Below are positions 15,362 to 24,223 of a stretch of DNA of 64,000 nucleotides, in pieces. The notes under the pieces were generated by a model. The model had not been told where the DNA came from. It did not search any database and worked only from the letters and a program-made list of their open reading frames with translations. The stretch is from GCA-2731375 sp964344935 (GTDB lineage: Bacteria > Pseudomonadota > Alphaproteobacteria > GCA-2731375): NCBI GenBank assembly GCA_964344935.1, contig CAYFPL010000001.1, positions 1,364,001 to 1,428,000 of the forward strand, given 5' to 3'. Each line of letters begins with the position of its first letter. Position 1 is the first letter of the stretch. Made by a program: the position numbers and the translations under genes.

Positions 15362-15964
15362 ATGCCGCAGTTGGAATGCTTCTTCGATTGTTCGTCGCCC
15401 TGGACCTACCTGGGTTTTCACAACGTATTGCCATTGGCGGCGGAACTGGGGGTGGATATCACCTGGCGGCCCATCCTTGTGGGCGGCCTGTTCAACACAA
15501 TAAATCCGTCCGTCTATCACAGCCGCGAATACCCTGTGGTGCCAAAGCAGACCTACATGCACAAGGATCTGCAGGATTGGGCCCGTTACAGCGGCATAGA
15601 AATTCGCTGGCCCATGTCGATCTTCCCCATCAACAGCGTCAAGGCCATGCGCGGCTGCATCGCAGCCGACCGCCAGGGCAAGCTCGTGCCCTATGCCCGT
15701 GGCGTGTTCGAGGCCTATTGGGGCCGGGACCAGGATATCACCCAGGATGCCCTGCTGTCGGAAATTGCCGTTGCGGCCGGTCTGGACCCGGACGAAATCG
15801 CCGCCGCCATGGCATCCGACGAGATCAAGGCAGAACTAAGGGACAATGGCGAGGAATTGGCCCGGCGCGGTGGCTTCGGCTCTCCCACCTTTTTCGTCAA
15901 CGGCACGGATATGTATTTTGGCAATGATCGCATGCCGCTTATCCGCGCCGCCCTGACAGCCTAG
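15362..15964 (+). CDS. 2-hydroxychromene-2-carboxylate isomerase family (DsbA/GST-kappa fold)
   Basis: A 200-residue protein of the thioredoxin-fold HCCA isomerase family, which in naphthalene breakdown isomerises hydroxychromene carboxylate with glutathione. It has the N-terminal FDCSSPWTYLGFHN with the catalytic Ser, RPILVGGLFNTINPS, and the C-terminal GGFGSPTFFVNGTDMYFGNDR. Many homologues outside aromatic clusters have other substrates, and no aromatic pathway is nearby. It lies 46 bp before folD on the same strand. Confidence 0.88.
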   Translation: MPQLECFFDCSSPWTYLGFHNVLPLAAELGVDITWRPILVGGLFNTINPSVYHSREYPVVPKQTYMHKDLQDWARYSGIEIRWPMSIFPINSVKAMRGCIAADRQGKLVPYARGVFEAYWGRDQDITQDALLSEIAVAAGLDPDEIAAAMASDEIKAELRDNGEELARRGGFGSPTFFVNGTDMYFGNDRMPLIRAALTA

Positions 15965-16010
15965 ACAGTGGGCTGTATAGTCTGCATCCCGGAAATTCGG
16001 AGGATAATGG

Positions 16011-16904
16011 ATGACGGCAGAGATCATCGATGGCAAGGCGTTCGCGGCAGGCCTACGTGGCATGGTGGCGCAACAGACGGCACAGTTGAAGGAGCGCCAC
16101 GGCCTAGTGCCGGGCCTGACGGTTGTCATTGTCGGCGACGACCCGGCCAGCCAGATCTACGTCCGCAACAAGGGCAAGGTAGCGGCCGAGATGGGCTTTC
16201 TGTCTGACACCATCCGCCTGCCGGCGGACACGTCCCAGGAGAAGCTGCTCGACGTCATCGACGGCCTGAACAACGATCCTGCCGTGCACGGCATCTTGGT
16301 ACAACTGCCGGTGCCGGACCAGATCGACGACGGCGCCGTGATTCTGGCTATTGATCCCAACAAGGACGTGGACGGCCTGCACCCCATCAATGCCGGGCGG
16401 CTCTCCAGCGGCCAGAACGCTCTTGTGCCATGCACGCCGCTGGGCTGCTCCATGCTGTTGGCCGACCGTTTCGGACCGGGGGGCATGGCGGGCAAGCGGG
16501 CGGTGATGGTGGGCCGTTCCAACCTGGTGGGCAAGCCCATGGCGCAATTGCTGTTGGCGGAACACTGCACCGTCACCATCGCCCATTCCCGCACCCAGGA
16601 CCTGGCCGGCCTTTGCGCCGAGGCGGACATCCTGGTCGCCGCCATCGGCCGGGCCGAAATACTGGGTGGCGACTGCATCAAGCCTGGTGCCGTGGTGATC
16701 GATGTGGGCATGAACCGGCTGGAATTGTCCGGCGGCAAAACCAGGCTGTGCGGCGATGTGAACTTTGACCAGGCCAAGGAGATCGCCGCGGCCATCACCC
16801 CGGTTCCCGGCGGCGTTGGGCCCATGACCATCGCCTGTCTGATGGTCAATACGGTGACGGCGGCCTGCTGGGCCGGCGGCATTGATGCCGCTTCGGTGAG
16901 ATAA
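16011..16904 (+). CDS. folD: Bifunctional methylene-THF dehydrogenase/methenyl-THF cyclohydrolase
   Basis: Interconverts 5,10-methylene-THF and 10-formyl-THF. It has YVRNKGKVAAEMG (catalytic Tyr and Lys), GILVQLPVP, KDVDGLHPINAGRL, the NADP-site stretch VMVGRSNLVGKPMAQLL and the end motif TPVPGGVGPMTIACLM. At 297 residues it is of normal length. GGAGGATA lies before the ATG at 16011. It forms an apparent run with the isomerase, VOC and methyltransferase genes. Formaldehyde-level units from sarcosine oxidase elsewhere in the window could feed it. Confidence 0.97.
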   Translation: MTAEIIDGKAFAAGLRGMVAQQTAQLKERHGLVPGLTVVIVGDDPASQIYVRNKGKVAAEMGFLSDTIRLPADTSQEKLLDVIDGLNNDPAVHGILVQLPVPDQIDDGAVILAIDPNKDVDGLHPINAGRLSSGQNALVPCTPLGCSMLLADRFGPGGMAGKRAVMVGRSNLVGKPMAQLLLAEHCTVTIAHSRTQDLAGLCAEADILVAAIGRAEILGGDCIKPGAVVIDVGMNRLELSGGKTRLCGDVNFDQAKEIAAAITPVPGGVGPMTIACLMVNTVTAACWAGGIDAASVR

Positions 16905-16922
16905 TAAACGGGAGGATTCGTC

Positions 16923-17687
16923 ATGCGTTTGCGCCAGTTCGTTTTCGTGGCTGAAGACCTGAAGACGGCAGTCGTCGATATCGGCGCCACACTGGGCATT
17001 GCTGTCTGCTACAACGATCCGGGCGTGGGCAAGTTCGGCCTGCACAATGCGCTACTGCCGATCGGCGGCGACCTGATCGAGGTAGTGGCGCCGATCCAGG
17101 ATGGCACCACCGCTGGCCGCTATCTGGAACGCCGGGGCGGTGACGGCGGCTATATGATCATCCTGCAGTGCAATGATGCCATGGCTGAGCGGGAGCGCAT
17201 CGCCGCCCTGGGCGTGCGCGAAGTATGGCGCCACGACGACGATGATTGCCACGCCACCCATTTTCATCCCGCCGACGTGCCCGGCGCCATCCTCTCCATC
17301 GACGACATGGGTCCCGACGGCGACCCGGACGAGGAGCTCTCGCGCTGGAAGTGGGCCGGTGACAATTGGCAGGCCTTTGTGCAGACCAACGTTGCCAAGG
17401 CTCTGACCGGCGTGGAAATTCAGGCCGACAACCCGGAGGCCGTGGCCGCCCGCTGGTCGGAAGTCCTGGGCATGCCCCTGGGATCGGTGGACGGCAAACC
17501 GGCCATCGAACTGTCGAACGCCCATATTCGTTTCGCCGCCGCCACGGATGGCCGGGGCCTGGGCATCGGCGCCATCGATATTCAACCGGCCGACCGGGCG
17601 GATATTCTGGACATGGCGGAGAAGCGGAATCTGAAAGTTTCGGAAGACCAGATCATGTTATGCGGCGTGCGGGTCAATCTGGTCTGA
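16923..17687 (+). CDS. VOC family protein (two glyoxalase-like domains)
   Basis: A 254-residue protein with two vicinal-oxygen-chelate modules, about residues 1-125 and 130-254. It begins MRLRQFVFVAEDLKTAV and has VGKFGLHNALLPIGGDLIEVV, typical of a glyoxalase-like domain. The second half, LTGVEIQADNPEAVAARWSEV, repeats the fold. This large-domain type is common in alphaproteobacteria and its substrate is mostly unknown. It lies 18 bp after folD, with GGGAGGA upstream, and 2 bp before the methyltransferase gene, so all three are probably co-transcribed. Confidence 0.85.
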   Translation: MRLRQFVFVAEDLKTAVVDIGATLGIAVCYNDPGVGKFGLHNALLPIGGDLIEVVAPIQDGTTAGRYLERRGGDGGYMIILQCNDAMAERERIAALGVREVWRHDDDDCHATHFHPADVPGAILSIDDMGPDGDPDEELSRWKWAGDNWQAFVQTNVAKALTGVEIQADNPEAVAARWSEVLGMPLGSVDGKPAIELSNAHIRFAAATDGRGLGIGAIDIQPADRADILDMAEKRNLKVSEDQIMLCGVRVNLV

Positions 17688-17689
17688 CC

Positions 17690-19015
17690 ATGGCCGGGAA
17701 CATCACGGTCGAAGATCGCCTGATCGCTTTGCTGGATCACCTTGGCATCGAGCGGGCCCATTTTGGGGTGCAGAACACCGCCGAACTTGATCCCATCATT
17801 GCCCACGATAGTGGTCGGGTTGCCTCACTGACCATGGCCGGGCCGAACCGACTGAGTGTGACCGCACTGGCGCCCATCGCCGAAAAGCTGCTGGTGATCT
17901 ATGGCGACGGCGGCGCGGGCGCAGAAGCCGCAGATGGCGTGCTGCCCGAACTGCCCCAGTCCAGCACCCACTGTCTGGCTGATTACACGGTTCTGACCTG
18001 GACGGACGTACTGGAGGACCGAGGCGCCGAGATTATGCCGGTCTGGACCGAATTTCTTGCCGCCATGGAAGCCGGCACAGCCGCCAGCAATTTGACGCCG
18101 GCGGAACACGAAGGCGAAATCGCCGGCATCACCTACTGTGCCCAGGGCAACGGCCCGGTGGTGGTGCTGCTGCCCATGCTGTTATGCGCCTCTCAATGGG
18201 AGCCGATCGTGGCCGCACTGGCGCGGAATTACTGCGTCATCTGCCTTGGCGGTCGGTTCTTGGGCGGCGTTTCGTTTATTGACGGCCGCGGCCGGGATCC
18301 CGGCTACTTACGTGCGGTGCGCAGCCATGTGGACGAGATCGAGATCAAACCCGGAGAAACCATCCTGGACGTGGGCTGCGGCCCTGGCACCCTAGACCGC
18401 TGGCTGGCGCGGCGGACGAATGGCGCCAATCCCATCCAGGCGGTGGACGTGAACGGATATTTCCTGCGCGAGGCCGCCGCACTGGCCAAGGCGGAAGGTG
18501 TGGACGGCATCATCACCTTCGGCGAAGGCAACGCTGAAGACTTGCCGTTTCCCGACGAACATTTCGATGTGGTCATGAGCCATACGGTGATGGAAGAGTG
18601 CGATGCCGACAAGATGCTGGCCCAGATGATCCGCGTCGCCAAGCCCGGTGGCAGGGTCGCCGTCATGGTTCGTGCCACAGACCGTCGCAGCCTATGGAAC
18701 ATGCCGCTGGATGACCAAGTGCGTGACATCGTAGAGGCACCAGTACCATCAGTCGGTATCGGCGGCTGTGCCGATGTTTCCCTTTATTCCCGCTTTGGCA
18801 CCAGTGGTTTGACGGACCTGCGCCTCTTTCCCACTGCAATGACCGTGCGAGACCCAGAGAGTTATTCCTGGCGCTACTACGAGCCTTATATCTTTTCCCT
18901 GTTGGACGAAGCCGGTATTGCCCATTGGAACGAAGCCAAGGCCGCGGCCATTGCCGATGGCTCCATCATGATGGCCCGCTGGCTGCATTGCGCGGTGGGT
19001 ACCAAAACGGCCTAG
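17690..19015 (+). CDS. Methyltransferase with degenerate alpha/beta-hydrolase-like N-terminal region
   Basis: A 441-residue fusion. Residues about 215-430 are a class I SAM methyltransferase with ILDVGCGPGTLDRW, an acidic residue after the second strand (IQAVDVNG) and FDVVMSHTVMEECDADKM. Residues 1-100 look like the second half of an alpha/beta hydrolase (RLIALLDHLGIERAHFGVQ, GRVASLTMAGP), but the nucleophile position is degenerate. Residues 130-190 look like the first half (GPVVVLLPMLLCASQWEPIV). The order is therefore permuted and catalysis by this part unlikely. The ATG at 17690 follows the VOC stop by 2 bp. The methyl acceptor is unknown. Confidence 0.82.
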   Translation: MAGNITVEDRLIALLDHLGIERAHFGVQNTAELDPIIAHDSGRVASLTMAGPNRLSVTALAPIAEKLLVIYGDGGAGAEAADGVLPELPQSSTHCLADYTVLTWTDVLEDRGAEIMPVWTEFLAAMEAGTAASNLTPAEHEGEIAGITYCAQGNGPVVVLLPMLLCASQWEPIVAALARNYCVICLGGRFLGGVSFIDGRGRDPGYLRAVRSHVDEIEIKPGETILDVGCGPGTLDRWLARRTNGANPIQAVDVNGYFLREAAALAKAEGVDGIITFGEGNAEDLPFPDEHFDVVMSHTVMEECDADKMLAQMIRVAKPGGRVAVMVRATDRRSLWNMPLDDQVRDIVEAPVPSVGIGGCADVSLYSRFGTSGLTDLRLFPTAMTVRDPESYSWRYYEPYIFSLLDEAGIAHWNEAKAAAIADGSIMMARWLHCAVGTKTA

Positions 19016-19098
19016 AAGCCGGTCCAAGGAGACCACTGCCAGCGAAATTCGCCAGAGAGACCAAGAAGTCTTTTCGCAATCTCGGGCACAACTAAATA

Positions 19099-19112
19099 TT
19101 GATTTAAATCAA
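19099..19112. promoter_or_regulatory. Perfect FNR/FixK-type box
   Basis: TTGATTTAAATCAA matches the FNR consensus TTGAT-N4-ATCAA at every position. It is centred 63.5 bp before the ATG of a 36-residue membrane protein, so a start site near 19147 would give the classic -41.5 activator position. It predicts induction under low oxygen. Confidence 0.8.
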
Positions 19113-19168
19113 AGCGCTGCCTCGCAAATTACGACAGATTGGCATGGTCGTAATCGAGAGGTCGTACC

Positions 19169-19279
19169 ATGGAAGCGGGCGGTATCTGGTATTTGGGTTT
19201 AGTGGTTGTTGTATTTGTCGTTTTTATGGCAACACTTGCATATGTCTCGTCGACAGAGGCGAAATCCCGCGGCGAGTAA
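19169..19279 (+). CDS. 36-residue single-pass membrane protein, probably FNR-controlled
   Basis: MEAGGIWYLGLVVVVFVVFM opens the protein, which is one hydrophobic helix (about residues 6-26) followed by a short polar tail, SSTEAKSRGE. GAGAGG lies seven bases before the ATG, and a perfect FNR box lies upstream. Size, topology and oxygen-type control recall small subunits of terminal oxidases such as CcoQ or CydX, but I see no specific match and no oxidase genes nearby. It may be an orphan partner of a complex encoded elsewhere. Confidence 0.65.
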   Translation: MEAGGIWYLGLVVVVFVVFMATLAYVSSTEAKSRGE

Positions 19280-19328
19280 GAAATTAGAAGTATTCGCCGA
19301 AAACAGTTAAGACGGTATGGTTGGCCGT

Positions 19329-19775
19329 CTATGCCCCAGCTTCACCCTTTTGCACCAGCCGGCAGCCGCTGATCCGCCACGTGCCGCTGCTATCCTTGAT
19401 AATTGAATAGAGTGCGAGGGCCTTGTGCCCGTCCATGCCCGTGAAGACGACCGGCTGCACCAGTTCGCCGCGGACCACTGATAATTCGCCGAATTCCGCC
19501 CGGCGATGGCGATAGACCTGAGGATAACCGGTCTGCACCATGGCAAGAAAATTCGCCGGATTGCCAAAAATGCGCTGGATCGACGGTGATGCGATGGAAA
19601 AGGCCGCACCGGCATCATCGCGACGAAACGCATCTAACTGACTTCTGATCACCGATTGAATGCCATCATGCTCGGAAGGCGGTGGCAGGTCTGCCGCCCG
19701 GGCATCGCCAGATGCCATGATCAGAAGCGAAACAAAGGCCGCTATCAACGGCATACGGATGAGATCAAACCCCAT
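19329..19775 (-). CDS. Exported DUF4864 family protein
   Basis: A 148-residue protein. The ATG at 19775 has GGAGG eight bases upstream and starts MGFDLIRMPLIAAFVSLLIM, a signal peptide ending near GDARAADL. The mature part resembles DUF4864: IQSVIRSQLDAFRRDDAGAA, then a region around IFGNPANFLAMVQTGYPQVY and an end YSIIKDSSGTWRISGCRLV. This NTF2-like fold family has no assigned role. It is probably periplasmic. It is divergent from the flavoprotein gene. Confidence 0.8.
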   Translation of the reverse strand: MGFDLIRMPLIAAFVSLLIMASGDARAADLPPPSEHDGIQSVIRSQLDAFRRDDAGAAFSIASPSIQRIFGNPANFLAMVQTGYPQVYRHRRAEFGELSVVRGELVQPVVFTGMDGHKALALYSIIKDSSGTWRISGCRLVQKGEAGA

Positions 19776-19900
19776 GGGCAATCCTCCCGGATGTCGGCGC
19801 AGCATCATGCTGCACCATCGGGCGGCGTTTGGCACGGGAAAATTGTGATCCGCCCGTCATCGGTGCTAGCCTTTCCGCCAAACATGAACGCGAGGATGCC

Positions 19901-21358
19901 ATGAGCGGCGAAAATTTCAGCAACACCATTGGCAGTCAACGGGGCACGGATATTTTTGGCGGCAAGGACAAGACGCCGCGCGCTGCCCGTCCGGCCAAAA
20001 CAGTGAAAGAGGCGGCGCGGGAGACCCCCGTATTCGCCGAGACGGACGTGCTGGTGGTGGGCGGCGGCCCGGCAGGCACCGCGGCCGCTATCGCTGCCGG
20101 CCGCCTGGGCGCCGAGGTCATGCTGATGGAACGATACAACCATCTGGGCGGCCTTTCGACAGGCGGTCTGGTGATCTGGATCGACCGCATGTCGGACTGG
20201 TCCGGGCAACAGGTCATTGCCGGCATCGCCCGGGACTTTATGGACCGCCTGCCCGACGAGGCCATCCAAGGCCCGCCGCGGACGGACTGGGGATCCAAGG
20301 ATGCGGCCACAGCAGCCTATTGGGCCCAGCGCACGGCCGCCTTTCATGGCATCACCACCTGGTCACCGACCGTGGATCCGGAGGCACTGAAAACCCTGTC
20401 CATGCAGATGGCTTTGGAAGAGAAAGTGCGTCTGACTTTCCACGCCTATGCGGTGGACCCCATTGTCGAGGATGGGGCCATGAAGGGCGCCATTTTCGAA
20501 AGTAAGGAAGGCCGAATGGCGGTTCTGGCCAAGGTGGTCGTGGATACCACCGGTGATGCCGACCTTCTCGCCCGCGCTGGTCTGTCGTTTGAGACCGATA
20601 GCGACCCCACGGACATTCATTCCTGCATCAACACCGCCTTCATGATTGGCGGCGTGGACATGAACCGCTGGATTGATTTCAAGACCGGGGACGAACAGGG
20701 ATTCAAGGACTTCATGGACAGGGGGCGCGAACGACTGAAGTATTTCGAGCGCCCCTTCGTCTCCTGGCGCAACGATATCGCCCTGTTCATGGGTCCACGC
20801 CTGGCAGGCTATAGCGCCATCGATGTGGAAGATTTATCCGAGGTCGAAGTCCGCTCCCGCCAGCTTACGGTTGGACATGTGGAGGTCTACCGCGAATTCG
20901 CACCGGGTTTCGAGAATGCCTTTCTTATGCTGGGCGCGCCCCAAATCGGTGTGCGCCACAGCCGCCGGCTGCTGGGCGAGGACAAGGTGGTCAGGGCGCA
21001 ATGGGACGAAGGCAAGGTTTGGGACAACGAGGTTGGCGTCTCAACCTCTCTGGCGCCGAAATTCCCCAACATATCGGTTCCCTACGGCGCCCTGCTGCCC
21101 GTTGGTATCGACGGGGTCTTGGCGGCCGGACGGCACATTGCCTGCGACACCAATTCCCACTCCTTCCTGCGCGAGGTGCCACAATGCTGGCTCACCGGAC
21201 AGGCTGCCGGCACCGCCGCCGCCTTGTCGGCGAATGCCGGTCTCGCGCCTAGGTCGCTTGATCCGAGGTTCATACAGCAGGAATTGCTGCGCCAGGGTGT
21301 CTATCTATCCCCCGCTATCGAAGCGGCGGCCAAGGCGAGTGTGCGTGCGGCGGAATAG
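19901..21358 (+). CDS. FAD-dependent oxidoreductase
   Basis: A 485-residue flavoprotein of the FAD-oxidoreductase family. The dinucleotide fold is near residue 48 (VLVVGGGPAGTAAAIAAGR), followed by MERYNHLGGLSTGG, with the glycine pattern after the acidic strand. A second FAD contact, VVVDTTGDADLLARAGL, lies about residue 215, and the C-terminal ESGGCP-like end is VLAAGRHIACDTNSHSF. The ATG at 19901 (MSGENFSN) has GAGGA six bases upstream; the frame is open further up only from a TTG. Substrate not recognised. It is convergent with the TPR cyclase gene, 4 bp apart. Confidence 0.85.
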   Translation: MSGENFSNTIGSQRGTDIFGGKDKTPRAARPAKTVKEAARETPVFAETDVLVVGGGPAGTAAAIAAGRLGAEVMLMERYNHLGGLSTGGLVIWIDRMSDWSGQQVIAGIARDFMDRLPDEAIQGPPRTDWGSKDAATAAYWAQRTAAFHGITTWSPTVDPEALKTLSMQMALEEKVRLTFHAYAVDPIVEDGAMKGAIFESKEGRMAVLAKVVVDTTGDADLLARAGLSFETDSDPTDIHSCINTAFMIGGVDMNRWIDFKTGDEQGFKDFMDRGRERLKYFERPFVSWRNDIALFMGPRLAGYSAIDVEDLSEVEVRSRQLTVGHVEVYREFAPGFENAFLMLGAPQIGVRHSRRLLGEDKVVRAQWDEGKVWDNEVGVSTSLAPKFPNISVPYGALLPVGIDGVLAAGRHIACDTNSHSFLREVPQCWLTGQAAGTAAALSANAGLAPRSLDPRFIQQELLRQGVYLSPAIEAAAKASVRAAE

Positions 21359-21362
21359 GCGT

Positions 21363-23123
21363 TTAGTCGGGTAGTCCGGCCTGGCGAAGGGCATCTTTGA
21401 AACTTTCAAGGCCGGCTTTGTCATTGATCATGTATAGGCCTGAAATCGAACTCAGGCGCAAATTCGGCGCAATTCGCATCACTTCTCTGACGGCGTGCTT
21501 GGATTCTTCGAATCTTTCTAACTCATGAAGGATCGCAGCTTTTTGAAGCCACGCTTGAAAGAATGTGGGTTCAATTCCGAGAATTTCGTCCATGATTGAC
21601 AATGCGTCGTTAAACTTGCCCTGCATCATCAGCGTTCTTGCCAGGCCGTTGCGATACCAATTGGGATAAAAGGGATTTAACGACATGGCCGCATGAAAAT
21701 GATCCACGGCCTCTGGATATTCTCCGGCATAACTCAATGCGAAGGCCAGAAAAGCCCGACTATCGGCGCTCCCGGGACTGTGTTCATAGCACCGCCGCCC
21801 CAGCGCCACACCTTCCGCATGGCGGTCCTGGGCACCCGCGACCATAGTTGCAAGTCCGATCGCCCACGAAACGGAATTATCGATCGACATGGCCTGCTCG
21901 GCACATTCATAGGCTCGTTGAAACTTGACCTCGCTGTCGCCTGTGTAACCAAGGCGGCCGTCCCACCAAAACGTAAAGCCCAGGGTCGCCCAAGCGTAGG
22001 CATAGTTTTCATCCCGCGCTATGGCCCGTTCCGCCAAGGAGCGCGCTTCCAAATAGTCGGTTGGATTGAATCGCAGAAACAACTCGGTCGCGCGAGAACA
22101 AAGTTGCCAAGCCTCAATATCGCTGGTGCCGCGCGCCAATACAGCCGCCTCTTCGCCATCCGTTAAATTGACCCTAAGCGCGGTTACGATCTCCTTGGTG
22201 ATCTCGTCCTGGATATCGAATATATCGTCGATGGTACGATCGAAGCGGTCTGCCCAGAGGTGACTGCCGTCGGTGGCATCGATCAACTGTGCAGTGATAC
22301 GAAGCCGTTTACCACCGCTGCGCACACTGCCTTCCAGCACATAGCGCACTCCAAGTTCGGCCGCGACTTGGCGCAAATCATGGGCTTGGCCTTTGTATGT
22401 AAATGTGGAATTGCGGGCGATCACGCGCATCTGAGAGATTTTCGATAGCGCAGTGATAATGTCTTCGGCAATGCCGTCAGCGAAAAACTCGTGCTCCGGG
22501 TCGGACGACATATTGTCGAACGGTAGTACGGCGATGGATGGCTTTTCCCGCTCCACAGCGTTGGTTACAGGTTCCGGCCGCTCCGCAGCGGCATCACCGA
22601 ACGGCGACCAGCGCCAAATATGCAGCGGCCTAGAAATATTCTTCAGGCTCTGTTCACCACCATCGGTGAAGGAAACATCTAACCGGTCACGTATGTCGTC
22701 GTGCACCCGGCTCGAAACGGCCACGCCGCCGGGCTCCGCGATTTCCTGCAGCCGCGCCGCAATATTGACGCCGTCACCCAGGATATCCGTACCGTCGATA
22801 ATTATATCGCCCAAATTGACCCCAACTCGGAACGCCACCCGCTTGTCCTCGTCAACGCCGGAATTGCGGTCCCTCATACCCTGCTGGATGGCGATGACGC
22901 ATCGCGTAGCCTCGACCACGGACGGAAACTCCATCAGTAGGCCGTCGCCCATGGTCTTGACGATGCGGCCATGATGTTTCGTGATCAAGGGATCGATCAA
23001 CTCGGCGCGGTGTTGGCGCAGGGCGTCTAGCGTCCCTGCCTCGTCAATGCCCATCAGCCTGGAATAGCCGACCACATCCGCCGAGACGATGGCTGCCAAT
23101 CTGCGCGTCGCACCGTCCGTCAT
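21363..23123 (-). CDS. Class III adenylate/guanylate cyclase with TolB-like and TPR regions
   Basis: A 586-residue soluble regulator. Residues 5-170 are the cyclase domain, with metal Asp16 (IVSADVVGYSRLM) and Asp60 (KTMGDGLLMEF), and DGVNIAARLQE late in the domain. Residues about 195-320 are the TolB-N-like module common after such cyclases (SIAVLPFDNMSSDPEHEFFA, GVRYVLEGSVR, LWADRFDR). The rest is helical TPR sequence (YAYAWATLGF, YPNWYRNGLARTL). The metal residues are kept, so nucleotide cyclisation is possible. There is no membrane segment. It is the second class III cyclase in the window. Confidence 0.9.
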   Translation of the reverse strand: MTDGATRRLAAIVSADVVGYSRLMGIDEAGTLDALRQHRAELIDPLITKHHGRIVKTMGDGLLMEFPSVVEATRCVIAIQQGMRDRNSGVDEDKRVAFRVGVNLGDIIIDGTDILGDGVNIAARLQEIAEPGGVAVSSRVHDDIRDRLDVSFTDGGEQSLKNISRPLHIWRWSPFGDAAAERPEPVTNAVEREKPSIAVLPFDNMSSDPEHEFFADGIAEDIITALSKISQMRVIARNSTFTYKGQAHDLRQVAAELGVRYVLEGSVRSGGKRLRITAQLIDATDGSHLWADRFDRTIDDIFDIQDEITKEIVTALRVNLTDGEEAAVLARGTSDIEAWQLCSRATELFLRFNPTDYLEARSLAERAIARDENYAYAWATLGFTFWWDGRLGYTGDSEVKFQRAYECAEQAMSIDNSVSWAIGLATMVAGAQDRHAEGVALGRRCYEHSPGSADSRAFLAFALSYAGEYPEAVDHFHAAMSLNPFYPNWYRNGLARTLMMQGKFNDALSIMDEILGIEPTFFQAWLQKAAILHELERFEESKHAVREVMRIAPNLRLSSISGLYMINDKAGLESFKDALRQAGLPD

Positions 23124-23160
23124 GGCTTCAGTTTCTCAAACTGCAATAAACCGGCCGCCA

Positions 23161-24027
23161 CTATCGCGTGGCCCGTTCGGCGATGGAGACGATACGGTTC
23201 ATCTCCCGCAATACCGGCTTTTCGATCAGCTTACCGTCGACCACCACCAATCCCGTGTCGGCGTCGGCGAAGGCCTTGAGGATGCGTTGGGCATGGGCCA
23301 CGGCGGCATCGTCAGGGGTGAAGACGTCGTTCAGGATTGGGATCTGCTTAGGGTGAATGGAGCCCTTGCCGGAGAAACCCAGATCCCGCGCCAGGGCGGC
23401 TTCCTGGGCCATGCCGTCGGGATCCTCCAGATCCAGGTACGGAACATCAATGGCATCGACACCCACGGAAGCGGCGGCATGGGCGACGCGGGAACGGGCA
23501 TAAAGCAGCGGCTCCCAGGCATTCTTGCAACGCAGTTCCGCCGCCATGTCCACACCGCCAAAAAACAGCGCATCGATGCGCGGGCTGGCATGAGCGATGT
23601 CGTAGGCCGCCTCCAGCGCCTGGTTGGTTTCGATGATGATATGCAAGCGGGTATCGTGGCCCCGTTCCGTCAACAAATCATCGAGCCAGACTATTTCGTC
23701 CGGCGTCATAACCTTGGGCAGCATCAGGGCCGGAGGCGGGGTATCCGTGGCAATGACGGCCTGGACATCAAGGATGCCAAATTCCGTGCGCAGACAATTG
23801 ATACGAACGATACGTTCGACACCGTCATTCGCCTGAGGTTCGGCGAACAGGGCCAATCCAGCCTCCCGCGCCGCCGCCTTGTCCTTGGGCGCAATGCCGT
23901 CTTCCAGTTCCACGCAAACAATATCCGCACCCGAAGCAAGCGCCTTGGGAAACATCTCCGGCCTTAGGCCCGGCGAAAAAATGAAACTGCGCCGGGGCCG
24001 CACCGCTTGTTCTTGGGCTGGGCTCAT
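23161..24027 (-). CDS. HpcH/HpaI aldolase, CitE-like CoA ester lyase
   Basis: A 288-residue TIM-barrel protein of the citrate lyase beta/malyl-CoA lyase group. Marks are RRSFIFSPGLRPEMFPKAL at the start (CoA and substrate Arg), DIVCVELEDGIAPKDKAAAR (metal Glu/Asp) and IIIETNQALEAAYDIAHASP. The C-terminal KGSIHPKQIPILNDVFTP is characteristic. It would cleave or hydrolyse a malyl- or citramalyl-type CoA ester. It stands 37 bp upstream of the cyclase gene on the same strand. No partner CoA enzymes adjoin it, so the substrate is open. Confidence 0.88.
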   Translation of the reverse strand: MSPAQEQAVRPRRSFIFSPGLRPEMFPKALASGADIVCVELEDGIAPKDKAAAREAGLALFAEPQANDGVERIVRINCLRTEFGILDVQAVIATDTPPPALMLPKVMTPDEIVWLDDLLTERGHDTRLHIIIETNQALEAAYDIAHASPRIDALFFGGVDMAAELRCKNAWEPLLYARSRVAHAAASVGVDAIDVPYLDLEDPDGMAQEAALARDLGFSGKGSIHPKQIPILNDVFTPDDAAVAHAQRILKAFADADTGLVVVDGKLIEKPVLREMNRIVSIAERATR

Positions 24028-24187
24028 CTGCCGTTCCTCCGTTCGGTACCAGTTGAACCACTGGCAACCTCGCCTTGGGTTTGATCTGAATCTGTGTCTA
24101 CCACGAAACAGCCCAGCTTTCTTTTAAACTTCAAGCATTTAAAGGCTTGCAACGTTACTGCAAGGGTGCCATGAAAGGGCCACTCGT

Positions 24188-24223
24188 TGCACCTCGACCC
24201 GGTGAGAACCGGGATTTCGTGCA
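24188..24223 (+). ncRNA. Structured leader hairpin upstream of the cold-shock gene
   Basis: CCCGGT-GAGA-ACCGGG forms a stem with a GNRA tetraloop, enclosed by an outer TGCAC/GTGCA stem across small internal loops. It lies 70-105 bp before the cold-shock start, in a 265-bp gene-free region. Long structured leaders that sense temperature are known for csp mRNAs, though this sequence is not a recognised one. Confidence 0.4.

Noticed and set aside
17366..17689. Upstream extension of the methyltransferase frame, giving 549 codons
   Set aside because: The added part overlaps the VOC gene in another frame and looks like out-of-frame Gly/Arg-rich translation. The ATG at 17690, two bases after the VOC stop, fits coupled translation.
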